DNA of 64,000 nt from Musa acuminata AAA Group (lineage: Eukaryota > Streptophyta > Magnoliopsida > Zingiberales > Musaceae), in NCBI RefSeq assembly GCF_036884655.1, contig NC_088339.1:22357501-22421500 (forward strand). The letters are read 5' to 3'. The notes under the pieces are model-generated. The model saw nothing but the letters and a program-made list of their open reading frames with translations. It had not been told where the DNA came from and made no database searches. This document shows positions 13,651 through 27,955 of this stretch, in pieces; the first letter of the stretch is position 1; each line of letters opens with the position of its first letter. Made by a program: the position numbers and the translations under genes.

Positions 13651-14095
13651 CATTTCAGTCAAATGTTGACTCCAAATAAGCTCAAATTGTTGCACATAAA
13701 ACTCATGTCATGCTTATTTTGCCGGCGGTTCAGACGTGCGTCCAATCCAAACCAGTCCTCAATGAAACTTGGCAGCGCAATCATTGGTCGATCACTTTCC
13801 GGCTCCTGTCGGGCACGCGATGCCTGGATGACACGTGTCTCATCGTCCACGTGTCTCAAAGGCGGCCCCTCGTGCTTGCCGCACACCCGCTTATCATAGC
13901 CGTCGGATCTGCGAGTAACCAATCTTGACCGCCCGATTTGTCAGCTCAGCCGGGTCCCCCGCTCACCTGTTTTCCTTTCCTATAATTACTACCACCCTTC
14001 TCCTTCTCTTCCACTCCAAGATGGTTTGTAGAGGCTATCGGGAGAGAAGTATTTCGCAGAAGAAAGAGAGAGAGAGAGAGAGAGAGAGAATAAAA
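13651..14095. promoter_or_regulatory. GC-richer promoter-like segment with G-boxes
   Basis: ACACGTGTC near 13830 and CCACGTGTC near 13850 are two G-box/ABRE-type cores about 20 bp apart. A CCGTCGGATC-type block, a CCAATC box near 13918 and a CT-rich leader follow, ending in a (GA)n run at about 14062-14090. This resembles a plant promoter and 5' leader. No coding region follows: downstream is a foldback repeat and AT-rich DNA. It may be the orphaned promoter of a lost gene. Confidence 0.4.
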
Positions 14096-14197
14096 GAGAA
14101 ATCGAAAAAAAAAAATATTAGTTGAAGGCTTACCATAACAGAGAGAGAGAAAAAATATATGGTGAGCCTTCAACTAATATTTTTTTTTCGATTTCTC
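14096..14197. repeat. Foldback inverted repeat (MITE-like)
   Basis: The left arm at 14096-14137 and right arm at 14158-14197 are near-perfect reverse complements. Each contains an AATATTAGTTGAAGG-type core next to a poly-A or poly-T tract and GAGAAATCG or its complement. The loop of about 20 bp is GA-rich. A degenerate further copy of the right arm lies at about 14205-14260. Transcribed, it would form a long hairpin. No transposase or clear target duplication is visible. Confidence 0.8.
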
Positions 14198-14319
14198 CTT
14201 AATCTCACTAATAATTTTCTTCGATTTCTCTTTAAATTTTTATGGTAAGTCTTCAATTAAAAAAAATTTATCTCACTCTCGTATTTGACATCCGCGCTTC
14301 ATTTTTCGATTATAATATA

Positions 14320-14835
14320 TTGTGTGATGGAGGAGCAATCTATTTTTATAGACCTAAACCACAAAATTATAACTAAGCTCTTATTTGAACTCAAATTTTT
14401 AATTTAATTTTAATTAAATTTAAATTATAATATTTAACATCTTTTTTATTTAATTTTTTTAAAACTAAAGGTAATCTTCACATGGATAGTTTTCAAAGAT
14501 TTTATAAAAAATACTGTAACTTAATCTTCACTTTTATAATATTTCATTTCGATCATTTTGTTTTGATCTCTTACTTACTCACGACTCTTTGATAATTAAA
14601 ATATTCATAAAATTAAGATTTGAAAAGAAAAAAGATTTAAAAAACTCTATTACTCGGAAGTCTTATAGTATTTAACAGCACCTCACCCTCTCTCTTGGCT
14701 TGGTGTGTGATGAATAGGGCACAATCTTCTATTTATAGACCTAAACCACTGTCATAACCCTATTGAAATAAACACTCATCCTTCGATTCAAACTTCTAAC
14801 TTAATTCCAATCAAATGTAAATTATAATCACTTTA
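14320..14835. repeat. Diverged direct repeat pair
   Basis: The segment at about 14326-14445 and the one at about 14706-14835 share GTGTGATG, then ATAGACCTAAACCAC, then TTAATT and AAATTATAAT blocks in the same order. They may be remnants of a short LTR pair or a tandem duplication with a period near 380 bp. No open reading frame lies between them. Confidence 0.5.
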
Positions 14836-15640
14836 GGTATTAATTTTATGTTTTATTTTCATTTGTCTTTCGAATGGTCTGTCTCTCTTCTTTCACTTGT
14901 GGGGTTACAATGATGGGTTGTTTAGTTTCTTATTTAATTTTATATTTTAATCTATAATATAATCGATTATTTGACTCGATAATATTTTGATCTTTCAATT
15001 TATGGACTTTATAATTAGGATTGAGATGGATTATGTTGCTTAATTAAACTAATATTGATGAGAGGGTTTATTGCAGGATATCATGCCAACAAAGGTTGTT
15101 CAACTCCTTTTATTTTTTAAGTTTTGAATAATATTTTATTGAGTTTGTCTAATTCAGTAAGAGTCGGATAAAGGTTTATTTAAGATTTATTTATTTATTA
15201 TGAGTCCAAGTCCTAATGAACTCAAGAGTGAAACTCTATAAATATGGATGTCGATCATCTTTTTTTTCTTTCTTTTATTCTACGATAAGATCCTAGAATC
15301 TTATAGTGCTGCTAATAGACGATGTAGCCTTATCGATCCCTACAGTCTTGTTTGAAAATGATATCGTAGCTATAGCCCATTGCGAATCACTCGGTAATCC
15401 TTTCTCTTTACGCTTGTTTAATAATATATGATTTGGGATGGATGGATGGATGGATGGTGCATCGAGTTTCGTGCTTATGATTGATCCAGTTAATTAAGGT
15501 CGTCTCATTCATTCTCTTGGCTTTTATGTTTTCATTGTTATCTCGAGAACAAGTTCTATGACAAAGCTTATAATTAAGAGAGATGTGAAGTTCTAACATT
15601 ATACCATGAAGCTCTTGGAAATCGTACATCTTTTTTGTTG
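14836..15640. other. AT-rich intergenic DNA
   Basis: No gene seen. A GGAT/TGGA tetranucleotide run is at about 15435-15457. Confidence 0.4.
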
Positions 15641-17337
15641 AATTCCATTCGGATGGTATGATCGACAGAAGGGAAATTGCCGGAAAAGTTTCTCGAGAAC
15701 ATGCCGCGGATTAGGGCTCAAAAGTCGTCCCATTTTCGTGCTTACTTCCTGCCATGTTCTTGACAGGAAGATGGGTTAAATGATTTATGTCGTACTTCCG
15801 CCTTCTTCTGGTCAGCCAAAGCTAACACAGCCAGCCGCCCGGCCGGAGAAGGTGGAGAGGACTACTTGGTAAGCAATCCCCAAGACGCGATCCGCTCCGT
15901 CCATCACGGGATCGATGGCCCAGATTTACGTTAAACAGCCGCGATTTCGTCGCCGCATTCCTCTATTTAAACCGGGGAATTCCCGAACATCCATGCGAAC
16001 CTTCGTCTTCCATTATTAGTTCCATGCGTACGTCGGAGGAGACGTTGCGAGATTCTGGACGTGCTTTCCACAGGCTTTCTTGAACCGTGAACTCGTGCAG
16101 GCTTCACTGGTCTCTCTCCTCTTCTCAGTCTTCGGTGCAAGCCCGAGGAAGAAGGTTGTTGATGGTTCAAGAAAGTCTTTGGAAAACACGACAGATCTTA
16201 CAGACGATCGTTTCGGTGGCTTTTTCGAGCGGTCTATATTCGTTGGAAGATCAAGTCTGCATGCAACAATCTCTTCAGGCTCTCGTGATCCTGCGAAGTA
16301 GAACTGCTCTTTTCCGCACCTTCAAATTCGATGAAAAGCTGTGGAAGAAACGAGTGGGAGTTGTTGATGGATCGATGTGCCGTGGTTGATAGAGTCAGCA
16401 TGGCCCGGTCCACTGGGTAATGTCGGGGATTTGGTCAACGCCTTCTAGCATGCGATGACAGCTTTTCTGCAAAAAAAGATCGTCGTCGGATGTTTCCCGA
16501 TTTTAGTCCCTCGGACGATCAAGTCAGTGGTGGGTTGGAGTTTTTTTTCCTCCCCCTGACCGGGTCCTTTTATGCTACTATACGAGGGTCGATCGTACGC
16601 GGGCGTAGCGACCGATCCTTGGAAGGTGAGCACCTTCGTGCGGTCGTCGCTCCGGGATGCACGGAATGGCACCATGTGGTGCCCATGCGGTGCCATCCTG
16701 AGCTTTCCGGGACGAGACGTGTTGATCCACGCCTTGATACGGTCCCTGGCTCGACGTGTGGGGGGGGTGCCCCCTCTTGCTTACCTGGCTGAGCACTACG
16801 TGGCATTGCTCTTGATGCTGGACCAAAATATACCTTATCAAGAGTATCAAACATGAAGGATCTTGGCGGCTTTGTTGGGTAGTTTATGCATTGTAGGAGT
16901 TCTTATTGGAAAAAGGGGTTACATAGCAAGATTCTGGACATGCTTTCTTGAATTGTTGACATTTCAATCTCTTTCTTGCTCTGGTCAAGAACCATAAAAC
17001 ATCTATTTGTCCTACCTTTTCATTTCAACATATTCAAGTGATGCGTAAACTGTTGATTAGGCTTCATGGAAGCAATCAGTAGAGCTTAAGAAGCAGCTTC
17101 AATGTAACTCCAAATAAGATGGTAGAAAATGTTATTTAGCTACATGGAGATGACACCAGCACTGTATATTGTAGTGTATATATACGAGAAGAAGCATGTT
17201 CTATACAAGAACAGAGCACAACTAAAATTCGGAGGATTCTTATCCTTTGCCTCCTATAGGATCACCATCTTCTGTTTAATCTCGTCTGCAATTGTTCTTT
17301 ATTGTCAGATACTCTGCTATTTACTGGATCAAATCTG
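15641..17337. other. Promoter-like segment without a defensible ORF
   Basis: Positions 15700-15990 are GC-rich and end with TATTTAAA at 15964-15971, a plausible TATA box. Only very short ORFs follow the ATGs near 15992 and 16023. Overlapping ORFs at 16080-16856 on both strands match nothing recognised. A phrase near 16045 (GAGATTCTGGACGTGCTTTC) recurs with changes near 16927. It could be a non-coding transcript or the 5' remains of a gene. The YSL 3' UTR occupies the right end. Confidence 0.35.
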
Positions 17338-19851
17338 CTACGGAGACAGGGATTCGATGAATGAATCCACCTTCAGGTTGATGCTCCTCGACAAAAACTT
17401 CATGCATATGGGTGGCTTCACTTTCGCAAGAGCAAGAAATGACTGCGGAAGAGACCAGATTCCGTCACCGCAGATCAAACCCGAAGCCACGGCTGGCGCG
17501 AATGCGTCTGCCTTGGCCTTGTTGATCCTTTCCCAGACGAACAAGATCAAGCTGCCCATGCACATATCTATGGCGAAGTAAGATCCCAAGTAGAACGGTA
17601 TCGCCATGGCCATGGGGAGCGGTATCCACCTGCCCACCTTCTTACCGGTCACGTCCCTCAGCAGGTTGATGAGAATAGCAGCAGCAAAGAAGACATAACA
17701 GAGGGTGAGGCAGTTCTTCGGCAACGATGAGAAGCCTTCCACCCCAAGTATGGCCATGTTACGATAAACAAGGGCATTAGGTGCTGGGTACTCCGATCCG
17801 GGGATGCCGATGTCGTCGAACGCCTTCAGGAACAACCAGAAGACGGATGGGGCGATGACGCAGCCCATGGCAGTGCCGATTACTTGGCTGATGAACATGG
17901 ACCTCGGTGAGGCCAGAGTCAGATACCCTGTCTTAAAGTCCTGCATCAGGTCCGAGGCCGTGGAGACGATGTTCATCATGACGCCACAAGCAGCGAGGCC
18001 GGCAAGAACGCCGCCGTGGGCGCCGCCAGCCCACCCGCCGATGGCGAAGATTGCAAGCTTCCCGTAGGTCGACGCAAGGGACCAGTCGGTGAGGCCAGCG
18101 CCGTAGGCGTTGCAGAACGCCAGCGCCGGTGCGAACACGTAGGCCACCAACACATAGTACCACCGCAGCTGGGGAAAGATGTGGGGCAGCGTTGCGGTCG
18201 AGACAGCAGCGAGGAGGAGATAGCCTCCGTAGGCGATTGGTTTTGGGATTTGGTCTCGAAGGAAGAGCTCGGTGCGGCGCTTGTCGTCGAAGGAGACGGC
18301 CGATGTGTCAATGGCGAAGGTGTGCGTTCTTGCAGATCTTCTGCTTCTGATCTGTGACGCGAAGGCGGCTGTGCTCTTGCCCATGACCTTGACGAAGTTG
18401 TAGAGGCCATCTCCAAGGATCAAGGCGATTGCTATGAACACCTGCAACATGCTTATGCTTACTCAAAAAGATCAAAGTCGATCAATGAGCGGGGAAGATG
18501 CTTATTACCCTGTAACCTTGGAGCCCATCAAGACTGCCCAAAGCGTCTGCTGGGTACCAATCGCCTTTCTTGTTGCCTATCAGAGGCCACATGATTCCCC
18601 ATGAGAGAATGCCTCCCAAGAGCACAGATATGTTCACGATGTATGGGCAAATCATCCCGACCCCAACGTAAGTAGCCGAAAAATCAAAGTAGAACCTGCA
18701 ATCCTTTACGTATCAGATAAATGTCATACAGGTTTTGAAGGTTTTGAGATGCATACATGTTGTCGTAAGCCTTGAGGCCTAACGAAGGGAAGTTGATGAA
18801 GCCACAGTCCTTTCCACCTGTGTAAAACCACTGGAAGAAACCCCACAGGAAACTGCAAACCGAGAGCTTGCCCAGCGTTCTCACCTGCTTCCTGCAAGAA
18901 ACATTAACGAGTTCCCTGACCGAGTCAGTCGCCGGAGAAAACAAGGGCAACCGTTCATGGTTGTTTCGAGTTACTTCGCTAGGTTGGCTCCCTGAGGGGT
19001 GTGGAAGCTGTTGATTAGGTTCGCCGTCGCCGTGCCACTCGGATAGGTCAGCTTGTAGTCGATGATCATTATCTGAACACATCAATTTAGCATGCAATTT
19101 TACTGTGGAGATCAGATGAGACTGCATCGAAGCAGACAACTGACCTTTCTCAAGGGCACGAGGGAGAACAGTCCCAGGAAACTAACAACAAAGAGGAAGC
19201 CGATCATCCATCCTAGTCTTGGATTCTTTATGTTCTGTGAATCGTTGGCTACTGTGGATTGCTTGGCGATGGTTTCACTCATGGCAAAGAGGTAACTTCC
19301 GAAGCCCCCTGCATCACGTAGAATAAGCAGCAAGGAAGATACGAGGGGGAGGTGATGGTGGCGGTGTTACCGCTGTAGGCGATGCCGGAGGCGGCGACGA
19401 CGCATGTCTGGATGACGGTGTTCTCCTGGCGGGTGAAGGGGCGGCGGAGGAGGCCAGCCCTCCCGAGCGCTGCCGTCCACGTCCGGACGAAGAAGAAGCC
19501 GAGCAGGCCGGCGGAGACGTTGAGGGAGGGGACGATGCCGGTGGTGAGCACGAACTTCATCACGATCACGTTGAACACCACCGCGAGCACGAGGCTCACC
19601 GCGAAGGCCCTCGCCGTCAGCTGCTCCCGCCACGTCGGAACCCGCTTCCCGTCGAACTCCCTCTCTATCGACGCCGCCGCCACCAATTCTCTCTCTTCCT
19701 CCTCCAAATCGTCCTCTTTCCTCCTCCTCCTGGCTCCGGCCTCGCCGTTCTCTGCCTCTGCCGCATTGTCCTCCTCCATCGCCTTCGCCTCCTGCCGTTC
19801 TGCTGCCATCTCCTCCTCCAGCTGATCTCTATGGTCGAGGATTGGCAGCAT
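17338..19851 (-). CDS. YSL: Yellow stripe-like (YSL) metal-nicotianamine transporter
   Basis: Six exons, read on the minus strand: 19851-19371, 19308-19145, 19072-18975, 18891-18757, 18695-18509, 18441-17338. They give 722 residues, or 708 if the ATG at 19809, which has the better context, is used. The family is oligopeptide transporter (OPT), YSL branch: plasma- or vacuolar-membrane proton-coupled carriers of Fe(II)-, Cu- or Zn-nicotianamine. Visible signatures are an acidic and basic cytosolic N-terminus, [85 protein letters not shown] and a C-terminal [10 protein letters not shown], spread over about 14 hydrophobic segments. From memory the sequence is closest to the cereal YSL9/12/13/14 group. 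All six exons are intact. A minus-strand TATAAAAG at 20210-20217 could be the TATA box, implying a leader of over 300 bp. Confidence 0.93.
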
Positions 19852-20209
19852 TAATAGATTGCACTTAGTTTCAACCTTTTGACACCGAAATCTTTCTCTC
19901 CTTCGATTTGGCTTCAGGGGAATCGTTGGAATCTGGGTGGAGTTTCCGAATCATCCAAATCGAATCAAACCAAAGGAATCATTCGAAAGCTCAGCCAAAA
20001 TAATCAAATCGATTATTTTAGTGCTTACCATGAAAGCACATAAACTTCACCCAACATCTCACCCACGTAAATGTACAGAGGAAGAGTCTCGGTTTTGCCG
20101 TCCATATCGGCTTTCCCTCTGTCCCAACTAAATCATTTGTCTTGTGATGCTGACAAAAACCATCTATCTGTATTCGCTGCTGCAATCTCGCTACTCCATG
20201 CAAGCTGTT

Positions 20210-20217
20210 CTTTTATA
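20210..20217 (-). promoter_or_regulatory. Candidate TATA box of the YSL gene
   Basis: TATAAAAG on the minus strand, about 360 bp upstream of the YSL first ATG. The distance is long, so this is only a candidate. Confidence 0.35.
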
Positions 20218-20546
20218 GTGGTCGAGACTGCTTTGTGTACTTTAGATTAACACAAAACTTCGAAATCGAATCGGATCCGAGACCGTTCCACTTCTCTTTT
20301 TTATATGTCGTTTTATAATTTTTATTTTTAATAGAATAATTTAAATTAGTATAAAAATTTATAATTTTATTTTAAGATTTCGATCAAAGTTTCGTTTTGA
20401 AAAGTTGATGTATTTCCATACATATAATAATAACATGCAAGCGAATGAATTGGTTTGAAAAAGAACAAGAATTTTAGGAGATATTTTGGGATTTTTTTTT
20501 CCTTTCCAAAATGCCTCTAAACTAACTGTTACTTGGTTATTGAAAA

Positions 20547-21350
20547 AAGCGAACGCCGCCAACAGTGGCGCCCTCACACCGCTCAGCGACCTGAAGCGCA
20601 CCGCCCCCATCTACGGCGATTGCCCCTCCGTCGTCTACAACCTGGTCCCTGACCCACCGCCGCTGCCTCCGCCCTCTCCTCCCTCGGCATCTCCCACGCA
20701 GACGTGGTACTCTTTCGCCCGAACCTTGCGTGTCCCAATTTCTTCCTTTACATTTCCCCTAAAAATTCATAGATCTTATCTTCTTCACGCTTTTTTTACT
20801 TTTACAATCTGATCTTGATGGGCATTTTCTGGTGTAAAAATCCCATCTTTTTGGGTGACGTTGCTCGCCCCCCAACACTCCGGCCATGTACGACATGCAC
20901 TTCGTCGTGCCGATGAGCGGCGCCGTTCTCAACACAATGAACACCTGCCTCGATGCCCGTACTGTCTCCGGCCTCCTCCACCATAGCTCGTCTTCGTCGA
21001 CGTCATCTCTCGCCCCCTCCTCGACGGCACCCTCCGCCTCTTTCCCGATTCCCTCGAACCGCCCCGAGTTATCCTCATCGAGGACAATGACGAGGCCCCG
21101 CCTGCCCAAAACTCCACCCTCACATGTGTCGAAACTGGAGCCCCAAAATTCCGGTGGGTCCGCCCCCTGACTGAGTGGGACCCAGTGTTCCTTCGCCATA
21201 CTCCAGCACCACGTCCGCTCCACTGCCACCGCGGCCTCTTCTCAACACCATCAGCTCCCTCGTCTATTGGTCCGTCCCGGAGCGGCCCATCTACCTGTGG
21301 ACCCTTCTCGTGTTCCACTCCAACGGGTGGAGCATCGCCGTCGCAAGCAA
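20547..21350 (+). pseudogene. Acyl-activating enzyme (AMP-binding, AAE/4CL-like) pseudogene fragment
   Basis: Several plus-strand frames, read in order, follow the N-terminal half of a plant peroxisomal or cytosolic acyl-CoA synthetase. The pieces are an ALTPLSDLKR-type start with PSVVY (about 20550-20630), ASALSSLGISHADVVLF (about 20665-20720), YDMHFVVPMSGAVLNTMN (about 20890-20945), VFVDVISRPLLDGTLRLF and KFRWVRPLTEWDPVF (about 20995-21190), a degraded YSSTTSAP in place of the YTSGTT AMP/ATP-binding loop (about 21197), HCHRG, then TISSLVYW and YLWTLLVFHSNGW (about 21245-21335). Successive pieces lie in different frames, with stops between. The Lys and Gly residues of the P-loop are deleted, and an AT-rich insertion of about 130 bp separates the second and third pieces. 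The C-terminal two thirds are absent. It is not functional as an enzyme. Confidence 0.82.
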
Positions 21351-21616
21351 ATTTGATTTATTCTTAATCTTGGATGACCTTTATTTGCTCATTGTTGTGC
21401 TTCCACCCATATAATAAACAAACTTTAAAAGAAATGAGAAATTATTGGCAAAATATGCTTTATTTTCTTCTGAATTTTAGAAGGTAAGACAGAGGAGCTA
21501 AAACAAAACCAAATTTACTCCCAATCAAGTAGCTCTCGCAGATACCTAAACAGTATCAAAACACTGTCAAATCCTCGTGTCTTACGGAGTTCAACATTTG
21601 CACCAATCACAGAGTC

Positions 21617-25439
<3,823 letters not shown>

Positions 25440-25440
<1 letters not shown>

Positions 25441-26230
25441 GTGCTAGATATATGGTTGAATTTGTAAAATCTTGATCGATATCTTTTTAGGTTAAATTGA
25501 GTTGGTATTGGGTCGAAACCATGCTAACTTGTCAAGAAACTCATTGGACTTAAACCATGATCAAATTGGACATATTAGAAGGTTATATCGGTGAACTAAA
25601 ATAAGCCGATGTTTGTGTGGTTTTGATGGTAGTACCACTCATGCTAGCGATAATACTATCCAAGGCAATAGTTATACCACTTAGGCTAGCGGTAGTATCT
25701 TTATAGTCTTGATTCATAGCCTCATTATGACGATAGTACCATTCGGTACCAATGGTAGTATCACTATTACCTCAAAATTTTAGGGATTTGAATTTTTAGC
25801 ACCATTTATGAAGTATTTTAGGTTTATAAATACCTCACTCATGCTTGCTTGATGGAGCACTAATTCTTGAGTACAAAGGTACTGTAAACTCTCTCTTTGA
25901 GTATTATTTAAGTTGCTATCACATTCTTGAGTTTAAAAGTGATTCTAAGTCATATGAGATCTCTTGTAAAAGCTAGAGTGTGGAGGTTTTCCTTTAAGCC
26001 TGTTAAAAGGAGAAGAGTTATAATAAGGGTAGTTAATCTTTACTCATCGGAAAGAAGATTGATAGTGAAAGTCGGTGGTCTCGAACAAAGAAAAATCAGG
26101 AATGGACGTAGGTAGAGACGATCGAACTACTGTAAATCGATTTACATTTCTTTTCTTGCCTTTATTTGCTATTGCATGCTGATTTACTTACTAGCAATTT
26201 TTACTCACACTTTTTAATTATATTTTCGAT
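25440..26230 (+). repeat. LTR-like remnant with TACCAC repeat units
   Basis: This stretch has repeated GGTAGTACCAC/GATAGTACCATT units (about 25627-25770), then AATTTTAGGGATTTGAA, a TTTATAAATACCTCAC TATA-like segment near 25822, and CGAACTACTGTAAATCG near 26122. The order resembles the large LTR at 43614-45164, which has GGTGGTACCACC units next to a TTTTAGGG block. I read it as a truncated LTR of a related copia element. Its boundaries are uncertain and no target duplication was found. Confidence 0.5.
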
Positions 26231-26922
26231 ATATATTTGTTGATCAAACTTTTAAAATAAAAAAATGCTATAAGATTAATTTACCCTATCTTAATGTCCA
26301 TATGATCCTAATAGTAACATGCAAAATAGTGATGCATATATCAATATTATGTATGGTGGTTGAAGTTTGAATAAATGGAACTTAGACTTGATTAATTTAG
26401 TTTTGACAAAAACGGTCACACTAAGTAAAGTTTAAATCTCTAAGATATTTTACCCATAGTATAAATATCAAATAACTTATTTGAGTAAATATTTCATGTT
26501 TTAATATTTTTTAATAAAAAACTTTATGATGTATCGGTAGAGATTTTATTCTAAAACGAAAATCTCATAATTTTTATTTTATTTAATATTTTAATTAATT
26601 TTATTGTCTACGATTACAAATAATCAATATTTATTGCCCCTATTAGTTATATATCAACTCTTCAATAAAAAAAATCTATTGCTTGATTTTATACTGTTAA
26701 AAATCATAGATATCTTCCTTGATTTTTTTGGTCTTCTTGTGTTTGTAATATTAAACCTGTACCAAATCTTCCTTAAGATAGCTTATAACGATTTCAAATA
26801 ATTTTTATATTTTATTATTTTATTTTAATCAATAGAATCATATTTAATTTTATTGCTGAGTTTTTATCATGCACATGACATCGTAGTACATCCTAATTAA
26901 TCCTTAATATTATAAAGGACTG

Positions 26923-26924
<2 letters not shown>
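26231..26924. other. AT-rich intergenic DNA
   Basis: No gene or recognisable element. Confidence 0.4.

Positions 26925-27016
<92 letters not shown>
26925..27016. repeat. (AT)n microsatellite
   Basis: About 90 bp of uninterrupted TA dinucleotides, likely polymorphic in length. Confidence 0.95.
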
Positions 27017-27018
<2 letters not shown>

Positions 27019-27652
27019 CATCTAGAAACGCCTTTGGATGTGAGACATGATGTGTGATTTGACATTTTCACACCCGCTCACATGCGTGGATAACAAATTG
27101 ACTTACTTCTTCACCACATGGAATTTAAAATTAATCGAAGATATAAATATCTATTAATCTTCTCTATCATCTTAAATTGTTTATTAATATTATTGCATCT
27201 AAGTCAGATGAGACAAGGTCAATGATTTTATATTTTGACATAAACTAATTTGTCATGCTTGACTTGAGACATTAAGAGAGCCATGATTGAAAGCTAAGTA
27301 ATTCTCGAATCAATTGACCCAAACCCATCTAGATAGACAGACGTCACCAAATCACAAAGCAACACGTGGCTGTTCAGACACGGCCTCAACAGGAAACCCC
27401 CCCCCCCCCCCCCTCCCTTTCCTAGAAACTTCCGCTGCACGCGTATTAATCATCAAGTGGTCATGGGCGGCTGCAGTATATCCTATGCGTCCTCCACAGA
27501 CACAGAGGAGGAAGAAGACAAAGGGAGAACAGACGTGTGCCCTAATGGCCATATTTTTCCTACCCAGCGTAAGCGAAAGCACACACGAAAGGTCTACTCT
27601 CACACAAAATCTAGAAGGTATATGACTTGTGAACAACGTTTCTCTTTTAGTC

Positions 27653-27660
27653 TATAAATA
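27653..27660 (+). promoter_or_regulatory. TATA box of the small acidic protein gene
   Basis: TATAAATA lies about 92 bp upstream of the first ATG of the downstream small ORF, a normal spacing for a plant core promoter with a short leader. A run of about 15 C residues lies further up, near 27398. Confidence 0.6.
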
Positions 27661-27751
27661 CTCTGTTATGACCTGCTGGGATCAACGAAGAAGACTGGAG
27701 CATTCCGAGAGTGCCTTCTTTGTGCTTCTACCTACTCCTCTATCCCTAGGC

Positions 27752-27955
27752 ATGATAGTTCACAGGATGGCGAAAGGCTTCTACGGCTCTAAGTTTGCGA
27801 CGGAGGTGGCGCCGCCAGAGCTGGTCTCGGTCGTGAAGCGCAAGGCAGCGAAGGTACTAGACACGATCGAGGAGGAGGAGGAGTTGGAGTTGATGGAAGA
27901 TCTTTCCGGGACTTGGGAGATCACTCCTGCTGGAATCGACAGAGAAGGATTGTGA
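27752..27955 (+). CDS. Small acidic protein of unknown function
   Basis: A short ORF of 67 residues from the ATG at 27752, or 62 residues from the ATG at 27767, which has the better AGGATGG context. The product starts MAKGFYGSKFATEVAPPE. Its middle carries a basic patch, VVKRKAAKV, directly followed by an acidic run, TIEEEEELELMEDL, and it ends PAGIDREGL. No signal peptide, membrane segment or Cys/His motif is visible. I do not recognise the family. Evidence that it is a gene: a well-placed TATA box, GC-rich coding sequence in AT-rich surroundings, good start context and a single uninterrupted exon. It could instead be the first exon of a longer spliced gene, because GTGAG follows at the stop codon. 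Confidence 0.5.
   Translation: MIVHRMAKGFYGSKFATEVAPPELVSVVKRKAAKVLDTIEEEEELELMEDLSGTWEITPAGIDREGL

Noticed and set aside
16490..16856. Several overlapping ORFs of 90-100 codons on both strands
   Set aside because: High GC removes stops in all frames; none has a recognisable family or good start.
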